NCBI GenBank assembly: GCA_019118605.1
Contig: DWYP01000027.1
Span: 1-32,720, forward strand
Origin: Candidatus Alistipes faecavium
GTDB lineage: Bacteria > Bacteroidota > Bacteroidia > Bacteroidales > Rikenellaceae
DNA length: 32,720 nucleotides
Reading direction: 5' to 3'
The notes beneath the pieces are model-generated. The model was given only the letters and a program-made list of their open reading frames with translations. It did no database searches and was not told the origin of the DNA. Of the stretch, positions 7,886 through 16,238 are shown piece after piece. Within the stretch, counting starts at the first letter, position 1, and every line of letters begins with the position of its first letter. The translations under genes and the position numbers were made by a program.

Positions 7886-7912
7886 GAGGACGCCTTGCGG
7901 CGTCCTCGTTTT
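7886..7912 (+). terminator. Terminator after the sigma-factor transcript
   Basis: GAGGACGCC / GGCGTCCTC pair perfectly around a TTGC loop, followed by GTTTTG. It lies 20 bp after the stop of the 48-aa ORF. Confidence 0.8.
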
Positions 7913-7941
7913 GTTGTCCCGCACTGCGGGTTTCGAACTGC

Positions 7942-7977
7942 AAAAAAACGGACCGTCCGTTGGATACGGACGGTCCG
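7942..7977 (-). terminator. Rho-independent terminator of the GH97/HdeD transcript
   Basis: Twelve-base perfect arms at 7949-7960 and 7966-7977 with a 5-base loop. On the minus strand the stem is followed by seven T (complement of 7942-7948). It faces the plus-strand terminator at 7886-7912. Confidence 0.88.
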
Positions 7978-8089
7978 GCTTCGAAAGCACGTTCTGCAGA
8001 GAAGGACGACCGGAGCCGGGATCCGGGGCGGGCCCAAGCCGAAGCGTTTCCAGATCGGGTTCGGGGTGTCCCGGAGCTCCCTCCCCGCC

Positions 8090-8680
8090 CTACCGGCGGG
8101 GAGCCTCGGCGATGCAGTGCGCCGAGCGGAGTTGCAGCGACAGCGACACGGTCGAGATCCCCGCGAAGAGCAGCGAAAGACCTACCCATACCACGACGGC
8201 CGTCGTACCGAAGGCCAGGGGCTGAAGCAGCATCCACAGCGAGCAGATCAGCAGCAGGACGCCCGTAAGCACCGTCCATCCCGATCCGCGGATACCCAGC
8301 ACATGCATGTCGCTGGCCAGTCCGATGGTGCTGAAGCTGCGCATGAGCAGCCAGAATCCGAGGAAGATCGGCAGCGTCACGGCCGAAAGGGCGACGTTGA
8401 AGACCAGGATCGCACCGAGGATGATTTCGATGATCCCCCCGGCGAGCATCCAGCCCCGTCCGGTGACGAAATGGCGGCTGCGGGCCGCAAGGACGACCTC
8501 CATGACGCCCGAAAAGAGAATCAGCCACCCGAAGAGCACCGAAAGATCCAGATAGCTCCGTGCGGGATAGATGAAGACCAGAATGCCGACCGCCAGCAGG
8601 GCGATGCCGACAACCAACAGGAGCCACCAGTGGCGGACGGCCTGTTTCGACTGTTCGATCAGAGAAGAGAGTTTGTTCAT
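8090..8680 (-). CDS. HdeD/DUF308-family integral membrane protein
   Basis: 196 aa. The chosen start is the ATG at 8680 (MNKLSSLIEQSKQAVRHWW); longer in-frame starts would add non-hydrophobic residues with no family match. About six hydrophobic segments cover the length, arranged as three similar helical hairpins with Gly-rich turns, as in DUF308 proteins. In enterobacteria HdeD is linked to acid resistance at high cell density; elsewhere the function is unknown. It lies 91 bp downstream of the GH97 gene and may share its transcript. A 7-bp GC-rich inverted repeat (8083-8089/8095-8101) straddles its stop codon. Confidence 0.85.
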   Translation of the reverse strand: MNKLSSLIEQSKQAVRHWWLLLVVGIALLAVGILVFIYPARSYLDLSVLFGWLILFSGVMEVVLAARSRHFVTGRGWMLAGGIIEIILGAILVFNVALSAVTLPIFLGFWLLMRSFSTIGLASDMHVLGIRGSGWTVLTGVLLLICSLWMLLQPLAFGTTAVVVWVGLSLLFAGISTVSLSLQLRSAHCIAEAPRR

Positions 8681-8771
8681 AACGATAGTAAAAAGAGTTC
8701 CTCTGGCAGGGGCAATTTGCATGCCAGGCTCTTCCGCGGATCGAACTGCGGCATATTTTGCGCTCCGGAGA

Positions 8772-10766
8772 TTATTTGCGGACGATGCGCAGGGCGCAGC
8801 CGCCTCCCGGGGCCAGCGGCACCCGGAGCCTCCGATCGGCGGGGATTGCAACCTGCTCGCGCACGTAGTCCGAGGCGAAGCGGCGGGCGTTGCGTCCGTC
8901 GCGGAAGAGCTCGGCCTCGAAATCCCCCTCGCCGAGCATCGAAAGGTCGAGCTCCAGTTCCCGGGCATCCCAGTCGGTCATCGCCGCCACGTACCACACG
9001 TCGCCCTTGCGGCGCGCCAGAGCCGCATAGTCGCCGATGCGCCCGTCGAGGGCCACGGTCTCGTCCCACGTGGTCGGCACCCCGGCGATGAAGCGTGTGC
9101 ACTCCGCCTCGCGCTCATAGGCCCAAGGCGAGTCGCACAACATCGCCAGCGGCGCCTCGAAGAGGATGTAGGCAGCCAGCTGGCGGCACCGCGTGCCTTG
9201 GCTCATGGGTTCGGAGTGCACCTGGCGGAAGTTCTCCTTCGAGGCGTTGCGCATGGCCCCGGGCGTGTAGTCGGCCGGCCCGGCGACCATCCGCAGGAAG
9301 GGAATCATCACGTCGTAGGTCACCTGATCCTCGTCGCCCATGTTGATCTTGCACTGCTCCAGCCCGTAGACGCCTTCGAAATTGAGCACGTTGGGATAGG
9401 TGCGGTTGAGCCCCGTGGGCTTGTAGGTTCCGTGGAAGTCGAGCACCAGGTGGTGGCGGGCCGCCGTCGCGGCCGCCCGGTAGTGGAAATCGACGATCGT
9501 CTGGTCGTCGTGGTCCATGTAGTCGATCTTGAATCCCTTGATGCCCATTGCGGCGTAGTGGGCGCAGACGCGCTCCATGTCGCGGTCGAAGGCCTTGTAT
9601 CCGGCCCAGAGCAGGATCCCCACCCCGCGTTCGCGTCCGTAGGCCACCAGCTCCCGGAGGTCGATCTGCGGCACGACGAGCATCAGGTCGGCCTTCCCGC
9701 GCTCCGACCACCCGTCGTCGAGCAGGATGTATTCGATGCCGTACTTCGCCGCGAAGTCGATGTAGGCCTTGTAGGTCGCGTTGTTGATCCCCGCCTCGAA
9801 GTCTACGCCCTTCAGGCCGCAGGCGTTCCACCACTCCCAGGCCACCTTCCCCGGGCGGATCCACGAGATGTCCTCCACGCGCGAGGGCGAGGCGAGGCGG
9901 TATACCATGTCGTTGTCGGCCAGCTGCCGCGCCTCCGCGGCCACGATGACAATCCGCCAGGGCAGCGTCCGCGCGCCGTCGCACGGCGCAATGTAGGGAT
10001 GGCGGCTCAGGACGACGCCCTGCAGGAAGTTGTAACCGCCCTGCTCGACCTTGTCGGGCAGCGGGGCGAAGTGTCCCGTGAGGGCGGTCTCGTGCTGAGG
10101 ATTCCAGACGAACATCCCGGGGTAATGCTCCACGTCCGCCTCGGCGATACAGACCTGGCAGCCGCCCTTCTCGACCACCACGGGAAGGAACGCAAGTTTC
10201 TCGGGATTCGTCTCCCGCAGCGTCGTGGTGGTATAGACGTTCTCGAAGGTGCAGTTGTACTGCCGGGTGATCGGCCCCCGCGTGCGCGCATAAGGGATAT
10301 GGATCGGGCAGTCGGCGCCGAATTCGAAGCGGGCGATTTCGTTCTTCACCACGTAGGGCTCGTCGAAATCGGTCACAAAACGGTAGGCCACGGCCTCGTC
10401 GTAGGCGCGGAACTCCACCGAGAAGCGGTCGCGGAAGCGAAGGGTCAGCAGGTTGTAGCGATCCTCGACCTGCGCCCGCTTGTAGAACGGGGCGTCGATC
10501 GTCTCGTCGACCGAACGGCTCCGGGTGTCGCGCAGGCGCGAGGCGACGCCGAGGGTGCGGCCGTCGAGGAGCTCCAGGGCGATCTGCGACGGTTCGAGGA
10601 TCGTCGAATCGTTGCGCGTCACCGTATAGGTGAGCCGGTCTCCTGTCCGCACGGTGACGGAGAGCTGTCCGTCGGGGGACTTCAGCGTGTAGCTTTTCTG
10701 GGCGAAGAGCGGCAGCGCGCCGCAGAGCAGCAGCAGGGTCAGCAGGATCGATCGGGTGCGGGGCAT
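8772..10766 (-). CDS. Glycoside hydrolase family 97, retaining alpha-galactosidase type
   Basis: 664 aa, periplasmic: a type I signal peptide (LLLLCGALPLFAQ) precedes a beta-sandwich domain (about 25-270), a TIM barrel (about 280-560) and a C-terminal beta domain. In the barrel, GFKIDYMD places Asp415 and NFEGVYGLE places Glu470. As I recall, these are the same numbers as the nucleophile and acid/base of the Bacteroides thetaiotaomicron retaining GH97 alpha-galactosidase (about 660 aa). The inverting alpha-glucosidases (SusB type) use a different set of glutamates. I therefore favour alpha-galactosidase or another retaining alpha-glycosidase. It is divergent from the DUF6377 regulator gene at 11133. 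No SusC/D genes are nearby. Confidence 0.92.
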   Translation of the reverse strand: MPRTRSILLTLLLLCGALPLFAQKSYTLKSPDGQLSVTVRTGDRLTYTVTRNDSTILEPSQIALELLDGRTLGVASRLRDTRSRSVDETIDAPFYKRAQVEDRYNLLTLRFRDRFSVEFRAYDEAVAYRFVTDFDEPYVVKNEIARFEFGADCPIHIPYARTRGPITRQYNCTFENVYTTTTLRETNPEKLAFLPVVVEKGGCQVCIAEADVEHYPGMFVWNPQHETALTGHFAPLPDKVEQGGYNFLQGVVLSRHPYIAPCDGARTLPWRIVIVAAEARQLADNDMVYRLASPSRVEDISWIRPGKVAWEWWNACGLKGVDFEAGINNATYKAYIDFAAKYGIEYILLDDGWSERGKADLMLVVPQIDLRELVAYGRERGVGILLWAGYKAFDRDMERVCAHYAAMGIKGFKIDYMDHDDQTIVDFHYRAAATAARHHLVLDFHGTYKPTGLNRTYPNVLNFEGVYGLEQCKINMGDEDQVTYDVMIPFLRMVAGPADYTPGAMRNASKENFRQVHSEPMSQGTRCRQLAAYILFEAPLAMLCDSPWAYEREAECTRFIAGVPTTWDETVALDGRIGDYAALARRKGDVWYVAAMTDWDARELELDLSMLGEGDFEAELFRDGRNARRFASDYVREQVAIPADRRLRVPLAPGGGCALRIVRK

Positions 10767-10811
10767 GTTGTTTGTTTTAATATAAACGGCGTTCAGAGTA
10801 AATATTTTTAC

Positions 10812-10819
10812 AAAGATAA
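10812..10819 (-). promoter_or_regulatory. -7 element (TATCTTTG) for the GH97 gene
   Basis: The minus strand reads TATCTTTG 45 bp upstream of the GH97 ATG, matching TAnnTTTG. The AT-rich stretch 10775-10860 is the divergent control region. From 10870 to 10980 the gap is GC- and purine-rich with no gene seen. Confidence 0.6.
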
Positions 10820-11013
10820 TACTTTATCCGAATTTTTCTTCGTATCGTAAGGGTTTTATACGCAAAAGACCTCGCTTAAACAGGGCGCATTGCCGCAGGG
10901 CGATCCATAGGCGGAACCTCGCAAGGAGGCGCCTGCGTGCGGAAGCGAAGGAGGAGGCGGACGCCCGAAAGGCGCTTTTGCAACCGAAAAAGGTGGATTT
11001 CGGAGGTTTTTTG

Positions 11014-11021
11014 TATCTTTG
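11014..11021 (+). promoter_or_regulatory. -7 element (TATCTTTG), distal promoter of the DUF6377 gene
   Basis: TATCTTTG matches TAnnTTTG and lies 111 bp before the chosen start. A short CCGAAA/TTTCGG hairpin followed by a T run (10984-11012) sits just upstream. Confidence 0.5.
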
Positions 11022-11104
11022 ACTTCATCTTACAATAGGGTGCGCCCCGGCAAAGCCAAATTCCGAAAATTCCATTTTTATTTGTCTCTGCTCTCGGCTT
11101 TCAC

Positions 11105-11112
11105 TATCTTTG
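11105..11112 (+). promoter_or_regulatory. -7 element (TATCTTTG), proximal promoter of the DUF6377 gene
   Basis: A second TATCTTTG lies 20 bp before the ATG at 11133, giving a very short leader. It also argues against the longer reading frame from 11019, which would start upstream of this element. Confidence 0.45.
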
Positions 11113-11132
11113 GAAAAATTCCCGAAACTGTC

Positions 11133-12785
11133 ATGTCCCCGCGACGACGCCATATTCTCTTCCGCTGCTCCGGACTGCTGCTGGCCGGCACCCTGCTGCT
11201 GGGATCCTGCCGGCAGGACGAAACCCGGACACTCGCCGAAGAGCTCGACCAGGCCATTGCCGACAAACCCCTCTACGAAGCCCGAAAGGAGGCGCGGATC
11301 GACGAACTCCGGCGCCTGAGGGCCATTCCGGGCTTCACACCCCGCCAGGAATACGAGATCAACACCCGCCTCTACCGGGAATTCAAGAAATACCAGCTCG
11401 ATTCGGCCATCCGCTACGTCGAGCGCAACGTGGAGCTCGGACGCCAGCTCGACAGCACGCGGTGCATCGTCGAATCGCAGCTGCGCCTGGCGCGTCTCTA
11501 CTCCTCGTCAGGCATGAGCATCGAGGCCCGCGCCCTGCTGGAGTCGATCGACCGCGCGACGCTCTCCGGGCCTCTGCTGCACGCCTACTACCGCGCCTAT
11601 TCGCAATTCTACCAGCACTATGCGGCCCTGACCGACCAGCCGGGCTACAACAGCATCTCCCAGGCCTATCTCGACTCGATGCTCGGGGCACGGCAGACCG
11701 GATCGCTCCGCTACCAGCTGGCCTCCACGACCCGGCTCGCGGGACAGATGCCTCGCGACTCCGCGGAGGTGCTCCTGCTGGAGCTCTTCGCGAAAATCGC
11801 ACCCGACGACACGCACCATGCCGAAGTCGCCTACATGCTCGGGAGTTTCTACCGCTCGCAGGGCGACGAGCAGAATGCCTTGAAATATTACATGATTTCG
11901 GCGCTGACCGACGTGCGGCTCTCGATCAAGGAGAATGCCTCGTTCCAGTCGCTGGCCACGCTCTACTACGGGAACGGAGACCTGGCCCGGGCCTTCAAAT
12001 ATTCGCAGGCCGCCATCGAGGACGCCATTTTCAGCAAGGTGCAGTTCCGCACGGCCCAGATGTCGGAACTCTATTCGATCATCTCGGTATCGCACCAGGC
12101 CAAGGAGATCAAGACAAAAAACAAACTCCAGCACTACCTGCTGCTCATCAGCATCCTCTCGGCCATTCTCGTGCTGCTCTTCGCCTTCGTCTTCCGGCAG
12201 ATGCGCAAATTCTACCGCATCAAGGAGGAGCTCTCGCACATCAACGGGGAGCTCGCGCGCCTGAACGACGAGCTGGCCGAAAAGAACGAACAGCTTTCCG
12301 ACGCCAATGCGGTCAAGATGCAGTACATCGCCCGCTTCTTCGACCTCTGCTCGATGTATATCGACAAGCTGGACGACTACCGCAAGCGCCTCAAGAAGCT
12401 GGCCGAGGACCGGAAGTACGACGCACTCTACCGACAGCTCAAGTCGACCTCGATGCTCGAGACCGAGCAGGGAGAGCTCTACAAGAACTTCGACGCCATC
12501 TTCCTGAACCTTTACCCGTCGTTCGTCGACGACTTCAACGCGCTGCTCAACGAGGATGAACGTATCGAACTGCGCTCGAGGGTTCTGCTCAACAAGGAAT
12601 TGCGGATCTACGCGCTGCTGCGGCTCGGGATCACCGACAGCATGAAGATCGCCTCGTTCCTGCGGTGTTCGATCTCGACGGTCTACAACTACCGCTCGAA
12701 GGTGCGCAACAAGGCCTCCGTATCGCGCGAGGAGTTCGAGAAGATGGTGATGAAGATCGGCACGATACACCGAAGGGAAGAATAA
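11133..12785 (+). CDS. DUF6377-type membrane-spanning TPR/helix-turn-helix regulator
   Basis: 550 aa from the ATG at 11133, chosen because it gives a clean signal sequence with lipobox LLGSC (Cys26). Residues about 35-320 are helical and TPR-like, predicted periplasmic. A single membrane segment spans 334-355. A coiled coil (about 361-395) follows, then the C-terminal DUF6377 region ending in a LuxR-like helix-turn-helix (about 488-524; GITDSMKIASFLRCSISTVY). The layout suggests a one-component sensor that detects a periplasmic signal and acts on DNA from the membrane. Such proteins often sit beside carbohydrate loci in Bacteroidota. Here it lies directly before the Gfo/Idh/Tat cluster and divergent from GH97. 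The ligand is unknown. Confidence 0.82.
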   Translation: MSPRRRHILFRCSGLLLAGTLLLGSCRQDETRTLAEELDQAIADKPLYEARKEARIDELRRLRAIPGFTPRQEYEINTRLYREFKKYQLDSAIRYVERNVELGRQLDSTRCIVESQLRLARLYSSSGMSIEARALLESIDRATLSGPLLHAYYRAYSQFYQHYAALTDQPGYNSISQAYLDSMLGARQTGSLRYQLASTTRLAGQMPRDSAEVLLLELFAKIAPDDTHHAEVAYMLGSFYRSQGDEQNALKYYMISALTDVRLSIKENASFQSLATLYYGNGDLARAFKYSQAAIEDAIFSKVQFRTAQMSELYSIISVSHQAKEIKTKNKLQHYLLLISILSAILVLLFAFVFRQMRKFYRIKEELSHINGELARLNDELAEKNEQLSDANAVKMQYIARFFDLCSMYIDKLDDYRKRLKKLAEDRKYDALYRQLKSTSMLETEQGELYKNFDAIFLNLYPSFVDDFNALLNEDERIELRSRVLLNKELRIYALLRLGITDSMKIASFLRCSISTVYNYRSKVRNKASVSREEFEKMVMKIGTIHRREE

Positions 12786-12911
12786 GCACTTTTAAATCAT
12801 CTACATTTTTCAGGAGCTTGAAACGCAATTTACACCTGAAGATCAGATATATAGCAGGAAATAAAAGCTACATTTTCGGCTACAACAGGCCCAACGTCGT
12901 CCTTTTCGGAC

Positions 12912-12919
12912 TATCTTTG
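12912..12919 (+). promoter_or_regulatory. -7 element (TATCTTTG) for the cytoplasmic oxidoreductase
   Basis: TATCTTTG fits TAnnTTTG, 84 bp before the ATG at 13004. The AT-rich interval 12786-12911 contains no gene and could hold the regulator's operator, but no repeat was identified. Confidence 0.55.
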
Positions 12920-13003
12920 TAAAGAAGTGGCAGGCACCGTCTCTCCCACGACGAAGCCTTCCGCATGCAACTAACTCTGAACCACCAAATTTCTTTCGAC
13001 AAA

Positions 13004-14077
13004 ATGAATCCTATAAAAGTTGGTCTGATCGGATTCGGCAGAATGGGAGGTTTCTACCTCGAGCAGATGCAGAAAAGCGAGAAATGGGAGATCGCCTACA
13101 TCTGCGACACCTCGGAGGAATCCCGCGAATACGCCCGGAAAAAGGCGCCCGAAGCAAAAGTCGTCGCCGACGAGCAGGAGGTCTTCGACGACCCCGAAGT
13201 ACAGGTCGTCGGACTTTTCGCCCTCGCGGATTCGCGACTGGAACAGATCGAAAAGGCGTTCGCCGCCGGGAAGCATGTCATTGCCGAAAAACCCATCGCC
13301 GACAGCATGCAGAGAGAGTGGGAAGCCGTCAAACTGGCCGAAGCCTCGCCCCTGCTCGCAACGGTAAACCTCTATCTGCGAAACTCCTGGTACCACAAGG
13401 CAATCAAGGATTTCATCGACCAGGGTGAAATCGGCGACCTGGCCATCATCCGGGTCTGCCACATGACCCCCGGACTGGCCCCCGGCGAAGGACACGAATA
13501 CGAAGGCCCCGCCTTCCACGACTGCGGCATGCACTACGTGGACATCGCGCGATGGTATGCCGGATCGGAATTCAAGACCTGGCACGCCCAGGCCCTGCGC
13601 ATGTGGAACTACAAGGATCCCTGGTGGCTCCAGTGCCACGGAACCTTCGAAAACGGCGTGATCTTCGACATCACCCAGGGGCACGTCTACGGCCAGCTCG
13701 CCGAAAAGCAGACCCACAACTCCTATATCGATATCATCGGTACGAAGGGAATTGCGCGCATGACGCACGACTTCAAGACCGCCGTGGTCGAACTCCACGG
13801 CGTGAAGCAGACCCATCGGATCGAAAAACCTTACGGAGGAAAGAACATCGATGTCCTCTGCCGGCGGTTCGCCGAATCGCTCGAACACGGCGTGCGCAAC
13901 AAGCACCTCCCGAGGTTCCGCGACGCCGCCATCGCCTCGGAGTACGCCTGGAGGTTCCTCGAGGATGCCCGCGCCCACGAATTGCCGGCCATCGGAACCC
14001 TCGATGAACTCGAGGCAATTCGCGAACGCCGCCGGACGATGAAAGACGGGTACGGGCTGCTGCACAAGCACAACTGA
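13004..14077 (+). CDS. Gfo/Idh/MocA-family NAD(P)-dependent oxidoreductase (cytoplasmic)
   Basis: 357 aa; the ATG at 13004 (MNPIKVGLIGFGRMGG) begins right at the Rossmann fold, so the 13 extra upstream in-frame residues were dropped. The nucleotide-binding loop is GFGRMG (10-15), the family EKP motif is at 95-97 (IAEKPIAD), and a catalytic-type HDCGMHYVDIARW follows in the second domain. No export signal is present. The family oxidises or reduces hydroxyl groups of sugars and cyclitols using NAD(P). Given the downstream genes, it may reduce a keto-sugar product after import, or regenerate a substrate. The direction is inference. It is separated from tatA by a 400-bp repeat-bearing gap with its own promoter. 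Confidence 0.9.
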   Translation: MNPIKVGLIGFGRMGGFYLEQMQKSEKWEIAYICDTSEESREYARKKAPEAKVVADEQEVFDDPEVQVVGLFALADSRLEQIEKAFAAGKHVIAEKPIADSMQREWEAVKLAEASPLLATVNLYLRNSWYHKAIKDFIDQGEIGDLAIIRVCHMTPGLAPGEGHEYEGPAFHDCGMHYVDIARWYAGSEFKTWHAQALRMWNYKDPWWLQCHGTFENGVIFDITQGHVYGQLAEKQTHNSYIDIIGTKGIARMTHDFKTAVVELHGVKQTHRIEKPYGGKNIDVLCRRFAESLEHGVRNKHLPRFRDAAIASEYAWRFLEDARAHELPAIGTLDELEAIRERRRTMKDGYGLLHKHN

Positions 14078-14087
14078 CCTCCGCGGG

Positions 14088-14304
14088 GAGGCCGCAGGAA
14101 AGGGCACGGAGAGGGCACGGAAAGGACACGGAAAGGACACGGAGAGGACGAGGGTGTCGCGGGAAGGACAAGGAAAGGACAAGGAAAAGACAAGGGAGCC
14201 GCGGGGAGGACACGTGAGGACAAGGGAAGGTTGCGGAGGCCGCAGGAAAGGGCACGGAAAGGACACGGAAAGGACACGGAGAGGACGAGGGTGTCGCGGG
14301 AAGG
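14088..14304 (+). repeat. 11-bp purine-rich minisatellite with a long internal duplication
   Basis: Units such as CACGGAAAGGA and ACAAGGAAAGG recur with an 11-bp period. A block at 14088-14167 (80 bp) is repeated almost perfectly at 14236-14304 (69 bp); the difference is one 11-bp unit. The plus strand is nearly all G and A, with scattered C. The array lies between the stop of the cytoplasmic oxidoreductase and the tatA promoter. The remainder of the gap to 14422 shows no gene. Confidence 0.92.
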
Positions 14305-14422
14305 GCACGAAGAGAGCTACGGGGGCAGCTGCAGGGAGGATTCCCGGTGCCTGACGGAGGGAAAATCGGCCCCGAAGCGGAAATCATCGGCCCGACAGGA
14401 GGACAAATCCGCGACAATTTCG

Positions 14423-14430
14423 TATATTTG
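14423..14430 (+). promoter_or_regulatory. -7 element (TATATTTG) for the tatA operon
   Basis: TATATTTG fits TAnnTTTG, 47 bp before the tatA ATG. It gives tatA and the genes behind it a promoter independent of the upstream oxidoreductase. Confidence 0.6.
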
Positions 14431-14477
14431 GAAAGAATTTGTATCGACAATCATAAACACTTAAAAAGCAAACCAAG

Positions 14478-14684
14478 ATGAGCCACTTTTTATTCCTCGG
14501 CAACCTCGGAGCCGGCGAAATCATTATCATCGCACTCATTGTCCTGCTGCTGTTCGGAGGAAAGAAGATTCCCGAACTGATGAAGGGCCTCGGAAAGGGC
14601 GTCCGCAGCTTCAAGGACGGAATGAACAACATCGAGAAGGAGATCGAAAACACCGATCAAGACTCCAAGCCGAACGCCAAATAG
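14478..14684 (+). CDS. tatA: Twin-arginine translocase subunit TatA/TatE
   Basis: 68 aa. A short N-terminal membrane helix (about 8-26, [18 protein letters not shown]) is followed by the diagnostic [21 protein letters not shown] hinge and amphipathic helix and a charged tail. TatA forms the size-variable pore that lets folded proteins cross the inner membrane. Together with TatC at 18134 it makes a minimal TatA-TatC system; no TatB is seen. The gene directly downstream (48 bp) encodes a protein with a Tat signal, which supports a functional link. Confidence 0.95.
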   Translation: MSHFLFLGNLGAGEIIIIALIVLLLFGGKKIPELMKGLGKGVRSFKDGMNNIEKEIENTDQDSKPNAK

Positions 14685-14732
14685 CATTATAATTAACGGA
14701 ATAGCTACACCTAAACCTAAAAAACGAATACC

Positions 14733-16205
14733 ATGGCAAACGAAATGTCAAGAAGGAAGTTCCTGAAGGCAGGAGCTGCTGCCGCCCTCGGTCTGGCGGT
14801 CGTTCCCAGCACGGTTCTGGGCAAGAAGTTCGGATACACGGCTCCCAGCGACAAGCTCAACATCCTGGGCGTAGGTATCGGAGGCCGCGGAGCCGCCGTG
14901 CTCCAGGGGCTCGAGAGCCAGAACATCATCGGTCTGTGCGACGTGGACTGGAAATATGCCGACCACGTCTTCAAGCGCTACCCCGCAGCCAAGAAGTACA
15001 ACGACTACCGCAAGATGTACGATGAGATGCTCAAGTCGGCCGATGCCGTCATGGTAGCCACCGCCGACCATACGCACGCAATCATCGCCGCCGACGCCAT
15101 CACCGCCGGCAAGCACGTCTACGTCGAGAAGCCGCTGACTCACACCGTATACGAGTCGCGCCTGCTCACCAAACTCGCCGCAAAGTACAAGGTGGCTACC
15201 CAGATGGGTAACCAGGGCGCTTCCGGCGAGGGTGTACGCAAGATCTGCGAGTGGATCTGGAACGGCGAGATCGGCGAGGTCCGCAAGGTCGAGACCTTCA
15301 CCGACCGTCCCATCTGGCCGCAGGGCCTCGCACGCCCCGAGAACGACGAGCGCGTGCCCAAGACCATGAACTGGGATTCCTTCATCGGCCCGGCTCCCTG
15401 GCGTCCCTACAACTCGATCTATACCCCGTGGAACTTCCGCGGATGGTGGGACTTCGGTACCGGTGCCCTGGGTGACATGGCCTGCCACATCCTCCACCCG
15501 GTATTCAAGGCCCTGAAGCTCGGATACCCCACCAAGGTGCAGGGCAGCTCCACGCTCCTGCTCACCGAGTCGGCCCCGATGGCCCAGCGCGTGAAGTTCG
15601 TATTCCCGGCCCGCGACAACATGCCGAAGGTCGCCATGCCCGAAGTCGAGGTGCACTGGTTCGACGGAGGTCTGCTCCCCGAGCGTCCCGCAGGACTCCC
15701 CGCCGGCAAGGATCTCAACATGGACGGCGGCGGCGTGATCTTCTACGGTACGAAGGATACGCTGATCTGCGGATGCTACGGAGTGAACCCCTACCTCGTA
15801 TCGGGCCGCGTTCCCGAGGCCCCGAAGATGCTCCGCGAAATCAAGGAGTCGCACCAGATGGACTGGGTGCGCGCCTGCAAGGAGGATCCCGAAGACCGCA
15901 TCCCGTCGGCATCGGACTTCAGCGAGGCCGGGCCGTTCAACGAAATGGTCGTCATGGGCGTGCTGGCCGTACGTCTGCAGAGTCTCAACCGCGAACTCGA
16001 GTGGGACGGCGAGAACATGCGCTTCACGAACATCCCCGACGACGCAACGATCCGCACGGTCATCAAGGACGGTTTCCATATCAACGACGGTCACCCGACC
16101 TTCGACAAGACCTGGTCCGACCCGGTAAATGCCCAGCAGTTCGCTCAGGAGCTCATCAAGCACACCTACCGCGACGGATGGAAGCTGCCTGACATGCCCC
16201 GCTAA
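14733..16205 (+). CDS. Tat-exported Gfo/Idh/MocA-family oxidoreductase
   Basis: 490 aa. The N-terminus carries a twin-arginine signal (SRRKFLK at 6-12, then a hydrophobic run to about 29 ending near VLG). The Rossmann loop is GVGIGGRG (46-53), the family EKP motif is at 132-134, and GDMACHILH (247-255) supplies the conserved catalytic-site histidines. Tat export of this fold fits a cofactor bound tightly in the cytoplasm before secretion, as in Zymomonas glucose-fructose oxidoreductase. The likely reaction is oxidation of a sugar ring hydroxyl, possibly C3, in the periplasm, with the cofactor recycled on the enzyme. It sits 48 bp after tatA and 33 bp before the DUF1080 gene, which suggests one operon. 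Confidence 0.93.
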   Translation: MANEMSRRKFLKAGAAAALGLAVVPSTVLGKKFGYTAPSDKLNILGVGIGGRGAAVLQGLESQNIIGLCDVDWKYADHVFKRYPAAKKYNDYRKMYDEMLKSADAVMVATADHTHAIIAADAITAGKHVYVEKPLTHTVYESRLLTKLAAKYKVATQMGNQGASGEGVRKICEWIWNGEIGEVRKVETFTDRPIWPQGLARPENDERVPKTMNWDSFIGPAPWRPYNSIYTPWNFRGWWDFGTGALGDMACHILHPVFKALKLGYPTKVQGSSTLLLTESAPMAQRVKFVFPARDNMPKVAMPEVEVHWFDGGLLPERPAGLPAGKDLNMDGGGVIFYGTKDTLICGCYGVNPYLVSGRVPEAPKMLREIKESHQMDWVRACKEDPEDRIPSASDFSEAGPFNEMVVMGVLAVRLQSLNRELEWDGENMRFTNIPDDATIRTVIKDGFHINDGHPTFDKTWSDPVNAQQFAQELIKHTYRDGWKLPDMPR

Positions 16206-16238
16206 TCGGAACAACAAACCATTAAAAAACATAAACCT

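Noticed and set aside
7877..10850. Plus-strand frames opposite the HdeD and GH97 genes
   Set aside because: Antisense shadows of clearly recognised minus-strand genes.
11019..11132. Longer start for the DUF6377 protein
   Set aside because: The added residues would precede a second promoter-like TATCTTTG and spoil the N-terminal lipoprotein signal; the ATG at 11133 is better.
12971..14308. Minus-strand frame with a repeating Ser-Phe-Pro-Cys-Pro-Phe pattern
   Set aside because: The repeat comes from the 11-bp DNA array read in all frames; the rest is antisense to the oxidoreductase gene.
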